Part shown: positions 25,184 through 35,207 of the stretch, piece by piece
How positions within the stretch are numbered: position 1 is the stretch's first letter
How the letters are laid out: each line of letters starts with the position of its first letter
NCBI GenBank assembly: GCA_947177035.1
Contig: CAMWSS010000006.1
Span: forward strand, 1-64,000
DNA from: an uncultured Porphyromonadaceae bacterium
GTDB lineage: Bacteria > Bacteroidota > Bacteroidia > Bacteroidales > Muribaculaceae
Length of the DNA stretch: 64,000 nucleotides
Reading direction: 5' to 3'
Notes under the pieces: generated by a model
Told to the model about the DNA's origin: nothing
What the model saw: the letters and a program-made list of their open reading frames with translations, nothing else
Databases searched by the model: none
Translations under genes and position numbers: made by a program

Positions 25184-25215
25184 TTTGCATGAGGCGGAAA
25201 TTTTGTGTACCTTTG
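25184..25215 (+). promoter_or_regulatory. Promoter of the tdk operon
   Basis: TTTG (25184-25187), 20 bp, TACCTTTG (25208-25215), full consensus, leaving a leader of about 65-70 nt before tdk. Confidence 0.82.
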
Positions 25216-25289
25216 TCCGCAGTTATGAATTAAAGGCGACCTTTGAAATTGCAGTAGCAGACAACGGTCGCTGACTCCGATAACAAACC

Positions 25290-25913
25290 ATGAGCAGAAA
25301 AGGTAAACTATATTTCCGATACGGCACGATGGGATCGGCCAAGACAGCGTTGCTTCTCACTACTGCGTATAATTTTGAAGAACGAGGAATGCGCTATGTG
25401 TGTCTGAAGCCGGTTGTCGACACCCGCGAAAAGATCAACGTGATCCGGTCGCGCATCGGCATTGAGCGCGAATGCAAGTGGATCCATGCCGACACCGATC
25501 TATATATGTTGGCACAGGATCTGTTTGAACAATCAATGTGTGTGATCGACTGGTTTCTGATCGATGAGGCCCAGTTCCTTACTTCGGCGCAGGTCGACCA
25601 GCTTGCCAGAGTGGTCGACGACTATGGTAGCAACGTCATTTGCTATGGACTGCGAACGGACTTTCAGACACACCTGTTTGAAGGATCGAAGCGCCTATTT
25701 GAAATAGCCGACACTATTGATGAAATCAAAAGCACATGCACCTGCGGACGAAAAACCATTGTCAACGCACGCATCGGAGCCAACGGCGACTTCGTGACAG
25801 AAGGCGCCCAGGTGGAAATCGGCGGTGACGACCGATACATTTCAGTGTGTCGCAGATGCTGGCGCAACAAAAGAATCGAGCAGGCCACAAAAAACACTCT
25901 GCCTCTGATCTGA
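25290..25913 (+). CDS. tdk: Thymidine kinase
   Basis: A 207-aa type II thymidine kinase that phosphorylates thymidine in the salvage pathway. The P-loop is GTMGSAKT (12-19), the DEAQ box FLIDEAQFL (about 94-102) carries the catalytic glutamate, and the lasso has the zinc cysteines CTCG (about 152-155) and CRRC (about 190-193). The P-loop ends SAKT where many have SGKS or SGKT. First gene of a four-gene operon; its stop overlaps the next start by one base (TGATG). Confidence 0.95.
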   Translation: MSRKGKLYFRYGTMGSAKTALLLTTAYNFEERGMRYVCLKPVVDTREKINVIRSRIGIERECKWIHADTDLYMLAQDLFEQSMCVIDWFLIDEAQFLTSAQVDQLARVVDDYGSNVICYGLRTDFQTHLFEGSKRLFEIADTIDEIKSTCTCGRKTIVNARIGANGDFVTEGAQVEIGGDDRYISVCRRCWRNKRIEQATKNTLPLI

Positions 25914-26695
25914 TGAGAAAAAGATTCAGCATAATAATTGCCGTTCTTTCGCTGCTGTGGCTTTCGGGTACGCCCCGAGGCATGGCTCTGACATTTGGCA
26001 ATGAACAACTCAGCTACAGGGCCACCTATAAATGGGGCATAATCCAGAAAGTGGCCGGCGACGCAACCATGCGCCTGACCCAGTTGCCTGACAGCAGCTA
26101 TCGAGCCATTCTGACTGCTCGCACCAGGCCCTGGGCTGATCCGATTTTTTCCGTGCGCGACACTCTGGTCGGACGTATGCTGAAAAACTCAATGCTCCCG
26201 TCACTATATGACAAATCCACCCATGAGGGCGGATCTTACCGGCACGACGTGATCCACTACAAATATCGCGACGATGTGGCATACGCATCGGTCGAACGTT
26301 ATAAAAAAGACAAAAAAGGCCGGATCACACGACGCGATTCAGTCATGTCGGCACGCATTCCGGCCGTGGACATGCTCAGCGTGTATTTTTATGTGCGCCG
26401 CCTGCCATTTGAAACGATGAAACCGGGCACCGTAAACCGCTCCAACATCTTTTCAGGAGCAAAAATCGAATCTCTGGCAGTGAAATATTGCGGGCGCAAA
26501 AAAATAAAGCTCGACGGTGTCACATGGGATTGCTATGAGATTCACTTCTCCTTCAGCTCCGAACGCATGAACAATTCATCTGCGCCAATGAAAGCCTGGA
26601 TCCGCACCGACGGCACCAGAATCCCGATCAAACTTGAAGGCGAACTGCCGATCGGCAAAATCCAGGTATTATGGAATAATCCGGATAAAAAATAG
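25913..26695 (+). CDS. DUF3108-domain exported protein
   Basis: A 260-aa exported protein. Signal peptide at 1-23 (KRFSIIIAVLSLLWLSGTPRGMA); the mature part is beta-rich (LSYRATYKWGIIQKVAGDATM, VDMLSVYFYVRRLPFETMKPG, APMKAWIRTDGTRIPIKLEG), matching DUF3108, a fold like periplasmic lipoprotein carriers. Role unknown; likely envelope. The ATG at 25913 uses the tdk stop (TGATG), far better than upstream in-frame starts that would overlap tdk by 67 bp. Confidence 0.85.
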   Translation: MRKRFSIIIAVLSLLWLSGTPRGMALTFGNEQLSYRATYKWGIIQKVAGDATMRLTQLPDSSYRAILTARTRPWADPIFSVRDTLVGRMLKNSMLPSLYDKSTHEGGSYRHDVIHYKYRDDVAYASVERYKKDKKGRITRRDSVMSARIPAVDMLSVYFYVRRLPFETMKPGTVNRSNIFSGAKIESLAVKYCGRKKIKLDGVTWDCYEIHFSFSSERMNNSSAPMKAWIRTDGTRIPIKLEGELPIGKIQVLWNNPDKK

Positions 26696-26733
26696 CACAA
26701 CAACCAAACCAACATAATATTTATCAAACAAAA

Positions 26734-27933
26734 ATGAATAAACTTATGCTTGCCATCGGACTTTCGGCAGCCTGTGCAGGACAGGCCGTCGCTCAGTCTG
26801 AATCCAATGACTCAGTCAAAGGCTTTGTTTTCACTGACGAAATCATCGTGCCGACCACCTCTGTCAAGGACCAGAATAAGTCGGGAACATGCTGGTGTTT
26901 TGCAGGTACATCGCATTTTGAAGACGAAATCATGCATAATGGCGGAGACTCTCTCAATCTCAGCGAAATGTTCACTGTGCGCTATTGCTACCTCGACAAA
27001 GCTCGCCGCCACGTTCTCTCGCAAGGCAACTCTCACTTTGCTGCCGGCGGAAGCATCCTCGACGTGCCTTACGTCTGGGACACATACGGCGCAGTGCCTG
27101 AATCGGTCTATGAAGGACTCAATTATGGCGAAGAGAAACATGACCACGGAGAACTTGACAAAGCAATCTCTGCCTATGTTCATGCCGTTGCCACCGGCAA
27201 GAAGGCCACAACCGCATGGCTTCAGGGCCTGAACGGCATTCTTGACGCTTATTTTGGTGCGGTGCCCGAAAAATTCGTTGTCGACGGAAAGGAATACACT
27301 CCCAGAACTTATGCCGATCACCTTGGACTGAAATCAGACAACTATGTGGCCCTGACGTCATTCACCCATCATCCCGAATACAAACCGTTCGTGCTTGAAG
27401 TTGCCGACAACTGGCTGGCCGGACAGTATTACAACCTGCCGCTCCAGGAATTCAAAGCAGCTGTGGATCACGCCCTCAAGCAAGGCTATTCAGTCGTGTG
27501 GGCTGCCGACGTGAGTGAAGACGGTTTTAAGTGGAAAGAAGGATACGCACTTCTTCCTGCTGCAAAAACTGAATCCGATATGGACGCCACGGAACTCGCC
27601 CGCTGGGTCAAACTCAGCGACGCCGACCGCAAAGCCGAACAGGCCAAAATCGATGGCCCTGGAGTGAAGGAAATCGACGTGACGCCTGAGATCCGTCAAC
27701 AGATGTTTGAAACCTTGCAGACAACCGACGACCATGGAATGGTTATCGTCGGCACCGCCACCGATCAGCTCGGCAACCGATACTACAAGGTGAAAAACTC
27801 ATGGGACACTAACCAGATATACGACGGATACTTCTACGTATCAGAGCCTTATTTCCTGGCCAAGACACTTAGCGTGCTGATCAACAGAAAGGCCGTTCCG
27901 TCCAAAACACTGAAAGCACTGAATCTTAAATAA
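26734..27933 (+). CDS. C1 family cysteine peptidase (bleomycin hydrolase/PepC-like)
   Basis: A 399-aa exported papain-fold peptidase. Signal peptide 1-20 (cut AVA-QS); catalytic residues Q47, C53 (QNKSGTCWCF), H334 (DDHGMVIVG) and N355 (VKNSWD). The C-terminus resembles bleomycin hydrolases, which trim peptides as aminopeptidases. The signal peptide places it in the periplasm or outside, unlike cytosolic PepC. It follows DUF3108 by 38 bp and precedes a SPOR lipoprotein by 2 bp. Confidence 0.93.
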   Translation: MNKLMLAIGLSAACAGQAVAQSESNDSVKGFVFTDEIIVPTTSVKDQNKSGTCWCFAGTSHFEDEIMHNGGDSLNLSEMFTVRYCYLDKARRHVLSQGNSHFAAGGSILDVPYVWDTYGAVPESVYEGLNYGEEKHDHGELDKAISAYVHAVATGKKATTAWLQGLNGILDAYFGAVPEKFVVDGKEYTPRTYADHLGLKSDNYVALTSFTHHPEYKPFVLEVADNWLAGQYYNLPLQEFKAAVDHALKQGYSVVWAADVSEDGFKWKEGYALLPAAKTESDMDATELARWVKLSDADRKAEQAKIDGPGVKEIDVTPEIRQQMFETLQTTDDHGMVIVGTATDQLGNRYYKVKNSWDTNQIYDGYFYVSEPYFLAKTLSVLINRKAVPSKTLKALNLK

Positions 27934-27935
27934 GA

Positions 27936-28427
27936 ATGCGCCGGTTTCTCCTCGTCGCGGCAACAGCCGCATTCGTGATGACAATGTCGTCGTGCAAAAC
28001 GACAGAAGCCAACTATAGGGAAGCCTATGAGGCCACCGTCGCACACCGCGAATCCCAGGCAGACACGGCATTCGACCGCGAGTCGGAAGTCCGCACAGAC
28101 AGCGCTGCGGTTTTGACTGTGTTTCTGTCGCCTGTTAAATCCGACAGAAGCGCCGACGCCGCGACTCCGGCAAAAGCCTTTCCGTTTAATGCGGCAGTCA
28201 ACAAATTCAAACAAGTGTTCAATGCCAAAGCATTGTGCCACAGACTGCGCGACAACGGATGGCCACAAGCCTATGTGGCCAAGACTCCAGACGAAGAATT
28301 CTATGTGATGGCAGGCGGGGCCTCAACAGAGGCAGAAGCGGCAGAGATTTGCTCAAACCTGCGCAAATCGGCAAAAACAGTGCCGTTGGGACGCGGCTAT
28401 CCGACCATTGTCAAATCAGCGCGCTGA
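27936..28427 (+). CDS. SPOR-domain lipoprotein
   Basis: A 163-aa protein with an N-terminal signal ending in the lipobox MSSC (lipidated C22) and a C-terminal SPOR-like domain (about 95-163: HRLRDNGWPQAYVAKTPDEE, FYVMAGGASTEAEAAEIC). SPOR domains bind glycan strands lacking stem peptides, often at division sites. Two bases after the peptidase gene; last gene of the tdk operon. Confidence 0.82.
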   Translation: MRRFLLVAATAAFVMTMSSCKTTEANYREAYEATVAHRESQADTAFDRESEVRTDSAAVLTVFLSPVKSDRSADAATPAKAFPFNAAVNKFKQVFNAKALCHRLRDNGWPQAYVAKTPDEEFYVMAGGASTEAEAAEICSNLRKSAKTVPLGRGYPTIVKSAR

Positions 28428-28451
28428 ACCTGACACAGAATTCAATATATG

Positions 28452-28494
28452 CCATACAGGAGGCCATCGATTTTTAGACGGGCCTCCTGTATGG
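28452..28494 (+). terminator. Terminator of the tdk operon
   Basis: A perfect 14-bp stem, CCATACAGGAGGCC / GGCCTCCTGTATGG, 15-nt loop, 25 bp after the SPOR gene. No T-run follows; the loop itself is T-rich. Confidence 0.65.
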
Positions 28495-28602
28495 TATATA
28501 TTATGGAGTTAAAAAACGTGAAAACGGCAGCTTTTTCCAACATTGGCACAATCTTTGCATTCTATGGTGGGTTATATGATTAATATGAATATGTTTTGAT
28601 AC

Positions 28603-31131
28603 ATGGAAATAAATCTCTCGATAGAAATGAAGCGTGTTCTTGAAAGCGCGCGTCAGTATGCGGTCAATTCCCGTCAGCCATACATCAGTCCGCAACATCT
28701 GCTGCTTGCGATGACAGACGAGACAATTTCGGCCGATACTGTAAACTATATTGATGCTGAACTTGGAGGCGGAAGCGCTGCCGAGATCAACCGCACCATA
28801 GCGGTCGGCGACATCAACTCTGACAGCATGGCAGATATTGAAGTCAAGGTCAGTGTGATTGTCGACCGTCTTGTCAAACTTAGCGTTCTGGAAGCACGGA
28901 TGCTGAAACACATTGAGGTCACCCCGGTGCATCTGCTCCTTGCCATGCTGCATAATTCCGAAGTGTGCGCTCTGCCGTTCATGAAAAATCTGACCGGCCG
29001 CAATTTCGTATACCAGAAGCTATATGAACTCGTCGCCGCTGACAGCGGACAGATCACCCCACAGATGGGCGGAGCCTTTGCTGATGACGAGGATGACACC
29101 GAGATGCCGGCAGACGCAAACGGGGCAGGGCAGTCGTCTAAGCAGGACAACACTGCCAGAACGTCAGCCGGCGGCAAACATGACACTCCGGTTCTTGACA
29201 AATTCGGCGTTGACATGACCCGTGCGGCGGCCGACGGGCGGCTTGATCCTGTGGTCGGCCGGGAAGTCGAGATCGAACGCCTGGCACAGATCCTAAGCCG
29301 GCGCAAAAAGAACAACCCCGTGCTCATCGGCGAACCCGGAGTCGGAAAATCGGCCATTGTCGAAGGGCTTGCCATGCGCATAGTGCAGCGCAAGGTCAGC
29401 CGGGTGCTGTTTGACAAGCGTGTGATCGCGCTCGACATGGCGTCTATTGTGGCCGGCACAAAATATCGCGGCCAGTTTGAAGAGCGCATAAAAGCGATCC
29501 TGAACGAACTGAGCAAGAACAAAGACGTGATTCTTTTCATCGACGAGCTCCACACGATTGTTGGCGCCGGCAATGCCGCCGGTTCGATGGATGCCGCCAA
29601 TATGCTCAAGCCGGCGCTGGCGCGCGGAGAGATTCAGTGCATCGGTGCCACAACGCTTGACGAATTCCGCACTTCGATTGAAAAGGACGGCGCTCTTGAG
29701 CGTCGCTTCCAGAAAGTGATGGTGGAAGCTACTTCGGCAGAAGAGACTCTGACAATCCTCTCTAATATCAGAGACAAATACGAAGAGCATCATAATGTGG
29801 CATACACTCCTGAGGCCCTTCAGGCATGTGTCAAACTGACCGAACGCTATGTCAGCGAGCGCACATTTCCCGACAAAGCCATCGACGCGCTCGATGAAGC
29901 CGGATCCCGCGCCCATATCACAAACATAACCGTCCCTGCCGAAATTGAATCGCTCGAAGAGCAAGTTTCCGAAGCTGAGCAAAGCAAGCTCAACGCCGTG
30001 CGTGCGCAGAATTTTGAATATGCAGCGGCTTTTCGCGACACCGAACAGCGCCTGAGAGCAGACCTTGAACAAGCCAAGCGTCGCTGGGAAGACGATATGA
30101 AAAGCAAGCGTGTCACCGTCACCGAAGACATGGTGGCCGAAGTCGTGGCTATGATGACCGGAGTGCCTGTGCAGCGCATAGCGCAGGCCGAAGGAATGCG
30201 TCTGCTTGAAATGGGACCGGTGTTGCGCAATGCGATTGTGGGGCAGGACGAGGCTATTGACAAAATGGTCAAAGCCATACGCCGCAACCGCGTCGGGCTC
30301 AAGGATCCCAACAAGCCGATCGGCACATTCATGTTTCTCGGGCCCACAGGTGTCGGCAAAACGCATCTGGCTAAAAAATTGGCAGAATATCTGTTTGATT
30401 CGGCCGACACGCTCATACGCATCGACATGAGCGAATATATGGAAAAATTCACAGTCAGCCGGCTGGTCGGAGCACCCCCCGGATACGTCGGCTATGAAGA
30501 AGGCGGACAATTGACGGAAAAAGTGCGCCGCAGACCATATTCTGTCGTACTTCTGGATGAAATAGAGAAGGCGCACCCCGACGTGTTCAACCTGCTGCTA
30601 CAGGTAATGGACGAAGGTCGGCTCACTGATTCACTCGGCCGCAAAATCGACTTCAAGAACACCATTCTGATCATGACGTCAAACATCGGCACACGCCAAC
30701 TCAAAGATTTCGGTTCAGGAGTGGGTTTCACCACCGGCGAGATAAGCAAAGAATACTCGCACGGAGTACTGAGCAAGGCCCTCAACAAAGCCTTCTCGCC
30801 AGAATTCCTTAACCGAATCGACGACATAATCATGTTTGACACGCTGTCGAAAGAAGCCATTTTCCAGATTATCGATATCGAACTGAAAGGATTCTTCAAT
30901 CGTGCGGCCGAATTGGGCTATACGCTCGAAATTTCGGAAAGTGCCAAAAATTACATAGCGGAGAAGGGATATGACGCACAATATGGTGCCCGACCGCTGA
31001 AACGCGCCATCCAGAAATATCTTGAAGACCCGCTGGCCGAAATGATAATCACAGCCGAACTTAATCAAGGCAACACGATTGTTGTGGATTATGATCAGGC
31101 CAACGACAAGATCACAACAGCAATACATTGA
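28603..31131 (+). CDS. clpC: ClpC-type AAA+ unfoldase
   Basis: An 842-aa Hsp100 chaperone subunit. Two N-terminal Clp repeats (1-145), a low-complexity acidic linker (about 150-190), first AAA domain (Walker [10 protein letters not shown]), a UVR-like motif ([17 protein letters not shown]) between the domains, second AAA domain (GPTGVGKTH) and a VGF loop in FGSGVGFTT that can dock ClpP. It unfolds proteins and feeds them to ClpP, which is not in this window. No clear consensus promoter upstream; AATCTTTG at about 28549 is the best -7 candidate. Confidence 0.96.
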   Translation: MEINLSIEMKRVLESARQYAVNSRQPYISPQHLLLAMTDETISADTVNYIDAELGGGSAAEINRTIAVGDINSDSMADIEVKVSVIVDRLVKLSVLEARMLKHIEVTPVHLLLAMLHNSEVCALPFMKNLTGRNFVYQKLYELVAADSGQITPQMGGAFADDEDDTEMPADANGAGQSSKQDNTARTSAGGKHDTPVLDKFGVDMTRAAADGRLDPVVGREVEIERLAQILSRRKKNNPVLIGEPGVGKSAIVEGLAMRIVQRKVSRVLFDKRVIALDMASIVAGTKYRGQFEERIKAILNELSKNKDVILFIDELHTIVGAGNAAGSMDAANMLKPALARGEIQCIGATTLDEFRTSIEKDGALERRFQKVMVEATSAEETLTILSNIRDKYEEHHNVAYTPEALQACVKLTERYVSERTFPDKAIDALDEAGSRAHITNITVPAEIESLEEQVSEAEQSKLNAVRAQNFEYAAAFRDTEQRLRADLEQAKRRWEDDMKSKRVTVTEDMVAEVVAMMTGVPVQRIAQAEGMRLLEMGPVLRNAIVGQDEAIDKMVKAIRRNRVGLKDPNKPIGTFMFLGPTGVGKTHLAKKLAEYLFDSADTLIRIDMSEYMEKFTVSRLVGAPPGYVGYEEGGQLTEKVRRRPYSVVLLDEIEKAHPDVFNLLLQVMDEGRLTDSLGRKIDFKNTILIMTSNIGTRQLKDFGSGVGFTTGEISKEYSHGVLSKALNKAFSPEFLNRIDDIIMFDTLSKEAIFQIIDIELKGFFNRAAELGYTLEISESAKNYIAEKGYDAQYGARPLKRAIQKYLEDPLAEMIITAELNQGNTIVVDYDQANDKITTAIH

Positions 31132-31141
31132 CCCTTCAACT

Positions 31142-31184
31142 GAAAATCTGGCGAATCTCTCATGGATGGATTCGCCAGATTTTC
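31142..31184 (+). terminator. Terminator of clpC
   Basis: A perfect 16-bp inverted repeat (GAAAATCTGGCGAATC / GATTCGCCAGATTTTC), 11-nt loop, ten bases after the clpC stop. The right arm ends in TTTTC. Confidence 0.85.
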
Positions 31185-31236
31185 AATATATTAGACTATT
31201 GTGCATAAAATTTCCACAGATTTTTTGTTCGAAAAA

Positions 31237-31268
31237 TTTGCATATCCCAGAAAAAGGCCCTAACTTTG
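31237..31268 (+). promoter_or_regulatory. Promoter of the initiator tRNA gene
   Basis: TTTG (31237-31240), 20 bp, TAACTTTG (31261-31268), full consensus, about 20 bp before the tRNA. Confidence 0.85.
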
Positions 31269-31288
31269 CACTCGCAAAAGAGAAATAT

Positions 31289-31363
<75 letters not shown>

Positions 31364-31367
31364 GAGG

Positions 31368-31399
31368 CAAGCGAATTCCAAAAGGGTTCGCTTGTTTTT
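31368..31399 (+). terminator. Terminator of the tRNA gene
   Basis: CAAGCGAA / TTCGCTTG (8-bp stem, 11-nt loop) followed directly by TTTTT: a classical intrinsic terminator four bases after the tRNA 3' end. Confidence 0.88.
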
Positions 31400-31437
31400 G
31401 CTATCCACGGAAACAATATGAATTTTTTAGTTCCTAT

Positions 31438-31469
31438 ATTGTCAGAATCATGGGGATTTTGTAAATTTG
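31438..31469 (+). promoter_or_regulatory. Promoter of the purL operon
   Basis: ATTG (31438-31441), 20 bp, TAAATTTG (31462-31469). The -7 box is full; the -33 box has one mismatch. An in-frame start codon at 31467 lies in the -7 box and is excluded. Confidence 0.7.
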
Positions 31470-31505
31470 TGGTCTGAAAACAATCACTATTTCTTGAACC
31501 ACCCT

Positions 31506-34500
31506 ATGATTCAGTTCTTTCGGAAAGACGCCACCACAGTCTATGCAGTGGACACCGATCATTCCCTTTCTACCTCCGAACTTGAAAAGCTTTCGTGGCT
31601 CTTCTCCGGAGCCGAACCCTTGACTCAGTCAGCAATTGACGGCCGTTTCGTTGGCCCGCGCCGTGAAATGATAACTCCGTGGAGCACAAATGCTGTCGAA
31701 ATCACTCAGAACATGGGCCTTCACGGCATTTCTCGCATTGAGGAATTCCATGCCGATCCTGATGGAAACGCTCCGTTCGACAAAATGCTTCAGCGTGTCT
31801 ATGACGGCATCGATGGTGATGTGTTTAAAGTAGACGCCACACCGGCTCCTATAGTATATATTGAGGACATCCACGCTTATAACCAAAGCGAAGGACTTGC
31901 CCTGAGCCCTGAAGAGGAAGCGTATCTGAGCGACCTTTCAAAGCGCCTCGGCCGCCCGCTCACCGACAGTGAAGTCTTTGGATTTTCTCAAGTGAACTCC
32001 GAACACTGCCGCCACAAAATCTTTAACGGCACGTTTGTGATCGACGGAGAACAGAAGCCGGAATCACTGTTCAAACTCATTAAAAAAACTTCACAGAATC
32101 ACCCCGGCAAACTGGTCAGCGCATATAAAGACAATGTGGCCTTTGTGGAAGGCCCTGTGATCAACCAGTTCGCACCGGTCAATCCCGAGCGCCCTGACTA
32201 TTTTGAAGTGCGCCCGATCGAATCGGTGCTCTCTCTTAAAGCCGAAACACATAACTTCCCGACAACAGTAGAACCGTTCAATGGAGCCGCCACTGGTTCA
32301 GGCGGTGAAATCCGTGACCGACTGGGTGGCGGACGCGCATCACTTCCATTGGCAGGAACTGCCGTCTACATGACGTCATATCCCCGTCACCAGGAGCATG
32401 TGCAGCCCTGGGAAGCAATGCTCGACCCGAGAGTATGGCTCTATCAGACGCCGGCTGAAATTCTCATCAAAGCCTCCAACGGCGCATCGGATTTCGGAAA
32501 CAAATTCGGTCAGCCTCTGATCTGCGGCTCACTGCTCACCTTTGAACACGACGAAAACGGACGTTTTTACGCATACGACAAAGTGATCATGCTTGCCGGA
32601 GGCGTAGGTTTCGCTTCAAAACGCGACGCCTTGAAAGGACACCCTGAAGCCGGAGAGAAGGTGATTGTAATGGGCGGTGACAACTACCGTATCGGCATGG
32701 GTGGCGGAGCTGTCAGCTCTGTGGCCACCGGACAATACGACAACGCCATCGAACTTAATGCCGTGCAACGCGCCAATCCCGAAATGCAGAAGCGCGTAGC
32801 CAATGTGATCCGTGCTCTGGCCGAAAGCCCTGAAAACCCGATCGTGTCGATCCACGACCATGGAGCAGGCGGCCACCTGAACGCCCTGTCTGAGCTGGTT
32901 GAAGAAACAGGCGGACGCATTGACATCGCCTCGCTTCCGGTAGGAGATCCGACTCTGTCGTCCAAAGAAATTGTCGGCAATGAAAGCCAGGAACGCATGG
33001 GCATGGTGATGAAGGCCGAGGACATCGACCGCGTCAAAGCGATTGCCGACCGCGAACGCGCTCCGTTCTATGTGGTAGGTGAAACCACCGGCGACGACCG
33101 GTTTGTTTTTGAGCAGGCTGATGGTGTGAAGCCTATTGATCTCGGCATGAAGGACATGTTCGGATCCTCGCCTAAGACCGTGATGACTGACTCCACTGTG
33201 ACTCTGTCATATGCCGACGCAGAACTGAAAGAAGACAATATCGAAGAATACGTCAAGAACGTGCTCGCACTGGAGGCAGTCGGATGCAAAGACTGGCTCA
33301 CAAACAAAGTAGACCGCTCTGTGACCGGCAAAGTGGCACGTCAGCAATGTCAGGGCGCCACTCAGATGCCTCTGAGCGACTGTGGCGCTGTGGCACTTGA
33401 TTTTACAGGCACAAAAGGCATGGCGACCTCGATCGGACACGCTCCGCAGGTTGCGCTTGTTGACTCAGCCAAAGGCTCAGTCATGGCCATTGCGGAAGCT
33501 CTGACCAATATTGTCGGCGCCCCGCTGGCCGACGGACTTGGCGGAATATCGCTGTCGGCCAACTGGATGTGGCCGTGCAAAAACAAAGGCGAGGACGCAG
33601 CCCTATATCGCGCCGTGCAAGCGGCAAGCGATTTTGCCTGTGCACTTGGCGTGAATATCCCCACCGGCAAAGACTCCCTGTCAATGACACAGAAATATGG
33701 TGAGGACAAGGTCTATGCACCTGGCACCGTCATCATCTCGGCCGCAGCTGAGACCGGCGATGTGCGCAAGATCGTCAGCCCGGTTCTGGAGCCAGTGAAA
33801 TCGACTCTGCTCCACATTGACTTCTCGTCAATGCCTGCTGCGCTCGGCGGCTCGGCTTTGATGCAGACTCTTGGAAAAATCGGCAGCGAAGCTCCCACTG
33901 TGGCATCGCCTGAAGCATTTGCAAAAGCATTTGCCGCAGTCCAGCAGCTGGTCAACCTCCAGTTGATCGAAGCTATCCACGACATCTCGGCCGGCGGTGC
34001 AGCCACAACGTTGCTTGAAATGATGTTTGCCACCTCTGCCCCCGTGTCTGTCACATTTGACACACAGCACCTTAATTCCAACGCTGTTATGGCTCTGTTT
34101 GCCGAAAATCCCGGCGTTGTGCTTCAGGTGGTCAACGAAAATCTTGATGCAGTCCAGAAACTGCTGTTCAGCTGCGGCGTAAACGCTTCTTTGATCGGTC
34201 TGGTATCGCCGTCCGAAAAGAGCGCGCTCACCGTCATAACCGCTTCTGGAAAACACATAATCCTCAACGTTGAAGAAGTTCTGCGCGATTGGATCACGCC
34301 GTCGGCAATGCTCGATGCGATCCAAAGCGGCAAAGAGTGCGCCGCTCAGCGAGCCGCCAATTATGGCCAACAACCGGTGCGCTATCGCTTCGCCGAAAAC
34401 TGGGATGGCACCCTGGCTTCACGCGCATTGTCGTTCAGCCACGGCCGCACTGGAGTCCGCGCAGCCATCATCCGCGAAAAGGGTGTGAACGGTGACCGCG

Positions 34501-35207
34501 AAATGGCTTATTCTCTCTATCTGGCCGGATTTGACGTAAAAGACGTTCATATGACCGACCTGATGACTGGCCGCGAAACATTGGAAGATGTGAACATGAT
34601 CGTATTCTGCGGCGGATTCTCCAACTCCGACGTCCTCGGTTCAGCCAAAGGCTGGGCTTCCGGATTCCGCTGGAACGACACCGCCCGCGCCGCTCTGGAA
34701 CGCTTCTACAAGCGCAACGACACACTGAGTCTTGGCGTATGCAATGGTTGCCAGCTGATGATGGAGCTGAATCTGCTTGGTCTCGACGACACAGAGGCAC
34801 ACATGGACCATAACATCAGCCATAAGTTTGAATCGACATTCCTGAGCCTGGAGATCCCCGACAACAATTCGGTGATGCTCAGCTCTCTGGCGGGCCTGTC
34901 GCTCGGCATCTGGGTGGCTCATGGCGAAGGACGTTTCTGCCTGTCTAAACCCGAAAGCGAATATCACATCGCAGCAAAATACTCATATTCCACATATCCT
35001 GGCAATCCTAACGGATCGGCATACGACGTGGCCGCCCTGACATCGGCCGACGGCCGTCATCTGGCAATCATGCCGCATCTGGAACGAGCCATCTTCCCAT
35101 GGCAGTGCGGATATTATCCCACCGCTCATCGTTCAGATGAAGTAACACCCTGGATCGACGCGTTTATCAATGCCCGCAAGTGGATTGAAAAGACTGCTGC
35201 TCAATAA
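31506..35207 (+). CDS. purL: Phosphoribosylformylglycinamidine synthase
   Basis: A 1233-aa large-type PurL, fourth step of purine synthesis: FGAR plus glutamine and ATP to FGAM. Visible are HCRHKIFNG, ETHNFPTTVEPFNGAATGSGGEIRD cut into the ATP/FGAR site, the second AIRS-like half (ALGVNIPTGKDSLSM), and a C-terminal glutamine amidotransferase with nucleophile C in LGVCNGCQLMMEL and WVAHGEGRF. Start ATG 31506 is chosen over in-frame 31467. It heads the operon purL-MFS-DUF2752-dnaG. Confidence 0.98.
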   Translation: MIQFFRKDATTVYAVDTDHSLSTSELEKLSWLFSGAEPLTQSAIDGRFVGPRREMITPWSTNAVEITQNMGLHGISRIEEFHADPDGNAPFDKMLQRVYDGIDGDVFKVDATPAPIVYIEDIHAYNQSEGLALSPEEEAYLSDLSKRLGRPLTDSEVFGFSQVNSEHCRHKIFNGTFVIDGEQKPESLFKLIKKTSQNHPGKLVSAYKDNVAFVEGPVINQFAPVNPERPDYFEVRPIESVLSLKAETHNFPTTVEPFNGAATGSGGEIRDRLGGGRASLPLAGTAVYMTSYPRHQEHVQPWEAMLDPRVWLYQTPAEILIKASNGASDFGNKFGQPLICGSLLTFEHDENGRFYAYDKVIMLAGGVGFASKRDALKGHPEAGEKVIVMGGDNYRIGMGGGAVSSVATGQYDNAIELNAVQRANPEMQKRVANVIRALAESPENPIVSIHDHGAGGHLNALSELVEETGGRIDIASLPVGDPTLSSKEIVGNESQERMGMVMKAEDIDRVKAIADRERAPFYVVGETTGDDRFVFEQADGVKPIDLGMKDMFGSSPKTVMTDSTVTLSYADAELKEDNIEEYVKNVLALEAVGCKDWLTNKVDRSVTGKVARQQCQGATQMPLSDCGAVALDFTGTKGMATSIGHAPQVALVDSAKGSVMAIAEALTNIVGAPLADGLGGISLSANWMWPCKNKGEDAALYRAVQAASDFACALGVNIPTGKDSLSMTQKYGEDKVYAPGTVIISAAAETGDVRKIVSPVLEPVKSTLLHIDFSSMPAALGGSALMQTLGKIGSEAPTVASPEAFAKAFAAVQQLVNLQLIEAIHDISAGGAATTLLEMMFATSAPVSVTFDTQHLNSNAVMALFAENPGVVLQVVNENLDAVQKLLFSCGVNASLIGLVSPSEKSALTVITASGKHIILNVEEVLRDWITPSAMLDAIQSGKECAAQRAANYGQQPVRYRFAENWDGTLASRALSFSHGRTGVRAAIIREKGVNGDREMAYSLYLAGFDVKDVHMTDLMTGRETLEDVNMIVFCGGFSNSDVLGSAKGWASGFRWNDTARAALERFYKRNDTLSLGVCNGCQLMMELNLLGLDDTEAHMDHNISHKFESTFLSLEIPDNNSVMLSSLAGLSLGIWVAHGEGRFCLSKPESEYHIAAKYSYSTYPGNPNGSAYDVAALTSADGRHLAIMPHLERAIFPWQCGYYPTAHRSDEVTPWIDAFINARKWIEKTAAQ

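Noticed and set aside
31467..31505. Earlier in-frame start of purL
   Set aside because: It falls within the -7 box TAAATTTG.
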